DNA of 25,141 nt. Origin: Cloacimonetes bacterium UBA5284 (GTDB lineage Bacteria; Cloacimonadota; Cloacimonadia; Cloacimonadales; Cloacimonadaceae). The translations under genes were made by a program, and so were the position numbers. Location: the NCBI GenBank assembly GCA_002410505.1, contig DHSO01000010.1:408-25548 (forward strand), read 5' to 3'. Positions 24,524 through 25,141 of the stretch are shown here, piece by piece. Below the pieces are notes generated by a model. It had not been told where the DNA came from, made no database searches, and saw only the letters and a list, made by a program, of their open reading frames with translations. Every line of letters begins with the position of its first letter. The first letter of the stretch is position 1.

Positions 24524-25141
24524 TTAGAACTCGCGCTTTAGAATGCCGGCCTCAGCGTTGCTTTCAAGGTCTTTTAGCTTGTATCGGCGTCTCCAGATAT
24601 TCAGCTTTATCTTTAGTAGATCGGTGAAAACGCTGATGCTGTCTTTGACGGTGCGCACTCTGCTTTGAGCGGCGGGATACAGCTTGATGGGCAATTCCAT
24701 AATCTCGGTGCCAAAAAGCTGAGCCAGGCTGAGGATTTCTACGTCGAAGGCAAATCTGCCCAGTTTCTGCAGGCGAAACACTGCTTCGGCCAGCTCCGCG
24801 GGGAATAGCTTGAAGCCGCATTGTGTGTCTTTCAATTCCAAGCCCAGCAAAAGCCTGATAATCACATTGCCCAGGCGGGACACAAACACTCGCGATGCAG
24901 TGATCTCCTCTTTGGGAGAGCCTTTAGCGGCATACTTGGAACCGATGATTACCCGCGAACTAAGCGCTAATGGCAGAAAAGCATCCAATTCCTCAATGTG
25001 AATCTGGTTATCCGCGTCCATAAAGAGCCGGAAATCACCGCTTGCCAACAGCATTCCTTCACGCACTGCCGCGCCTTTGCCCATATTGCGCGGTAAAGAC
25101 CATAGCTGCAGACCCGGCTTGTCTTTGAAAAACTGTTTCAA
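24524..25141 (-). CDS. Glycosyltransferase family 2, DPM1/ALG5-like (partial, N-terminus outside window)
   Basis: 205 residues of a GT2 glycosyltransferase; the gene continues past the window edge, so the apparent TTG at 25141 is not its real start. Visible are NMGKGAAVREGM, the nucleotide-sugar/metal motif FMDADNQ (near residue 40), VIIGSKYAAKG and LKDTQCGFKLF, the pattern of polyprenyl-phosphate glucosyl- or mannosyltransferases. These make a lipid-linked sugar donor on the cytoplasmic face of the membrane. The stop is one base before the start of the DUF6056-like membrane protein, which may use such a donor outside the membrane. The C-terminal basic stretch is probably membrane-proximal. 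Confidence 0.88.
   Translation of the reverse strand: MKQFFKDKPGLQLWSLPRNMGKGAAVREGMLLASGDFRLFMDADNQIHIEELDAFLPLALSSRVIIGSKYAAKGSPKEEITASRVFVSRLGNVIIRLLLGLELKDTQCGFKLFPAELAEAVFRLQKLGRFAFDVEILSLAQLFGTEIMELPIKLYPAAQSRVRTVKDSISVFTDLLKIKLNIWRRRYKLKDLESNAEAGILKREF

Overview
The window looks like a chromosomal segment of an anaerobic, amino-acid or propionate-metabolising bacterium. A biotin-dependent methylmalonyl-CoA/oxaloacetate carboxyltransferase gene set sits beside pyrimidine genes and a surface-polysaccharide locus. Gene content and style suggest Candidatus Cloacimonadota or a similar lineage; this is an impression, not a phylogenetic result.

Layout. (1) 190-576: four tRNA genes on the + strand, Ser(TGA), Ser(GCT), Gln(TTG) and Gln(CTG), each with encoded CCA, closed by a strong hairpin terminator at 584-611 that also works on the other strand. 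(2) 633-5717, minus strand: a compact operon read right to left, with the carboxyltransferase subunit (mmdA-like), a 63-aa small protein, a biotinylated carboxylase/transcarboxylase subunit, pyrR and pyrF. (3) 5863-6441, minus: a 193-aa putative lipoprotein with its own promoter and terminator. (4) 6442-7188: about 750 bases without a convincing gene, apart from the lipoprotein promoter at its left end; it is rich in inverted repeats. (5) 7297-18964, plus: a visibly more AT-rich run of eight tightly packed genes behind one good promoter. They encode a small HTH protein, a PLD-nuclease/SNF2-like helicase fusion, a large adenine-specific DNA methyltransferase, a TcmP-like protein, a radical-SAM-like protein, a candidate PD-(D/E)XK protein, a candidate HEPN protein and a Fic AMP-transferase-like protein. 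(6) 18965-19265: repeat-bearing spacer. (7) 19266-20309: a second, decayed fic gene interrupted at its catalytic motif by a palindrome-bearing insertion. (8) 20322-25141: envelope polysaccharide genes (Wzz-type chain-length regulator, O-antigen polymerase/ligase-like protein, then on the minus strand a polytopic DUF6056-like protein and a partial GT2 glycosyltransferase).

How the parts may work together. In block 2 the two carboxyltransferase halves (acyl-CoA side and oxoacid side, the latter carrying its own biotin domain) would move a carboxyl group between methylmalonyl-CoA and pyruvate/oxaloacetate. No biotin carboxylase and no Na+-pump beta subunit is present in the window. Block 5 looks like a defence island built as a single transcription unit: a restriction-modification-like core (nuclease-helicase plus methylase with target-recognition region) extended by two SAM-linked proteins and three potential effectors (nuclease-like, HEPN-like, Fic). 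Stops and starts overlap or nearly touch from the helicase through the Fic gene, which argues for co-expression and perhaps for one composite system. I do not recognise this full combination as a named system.
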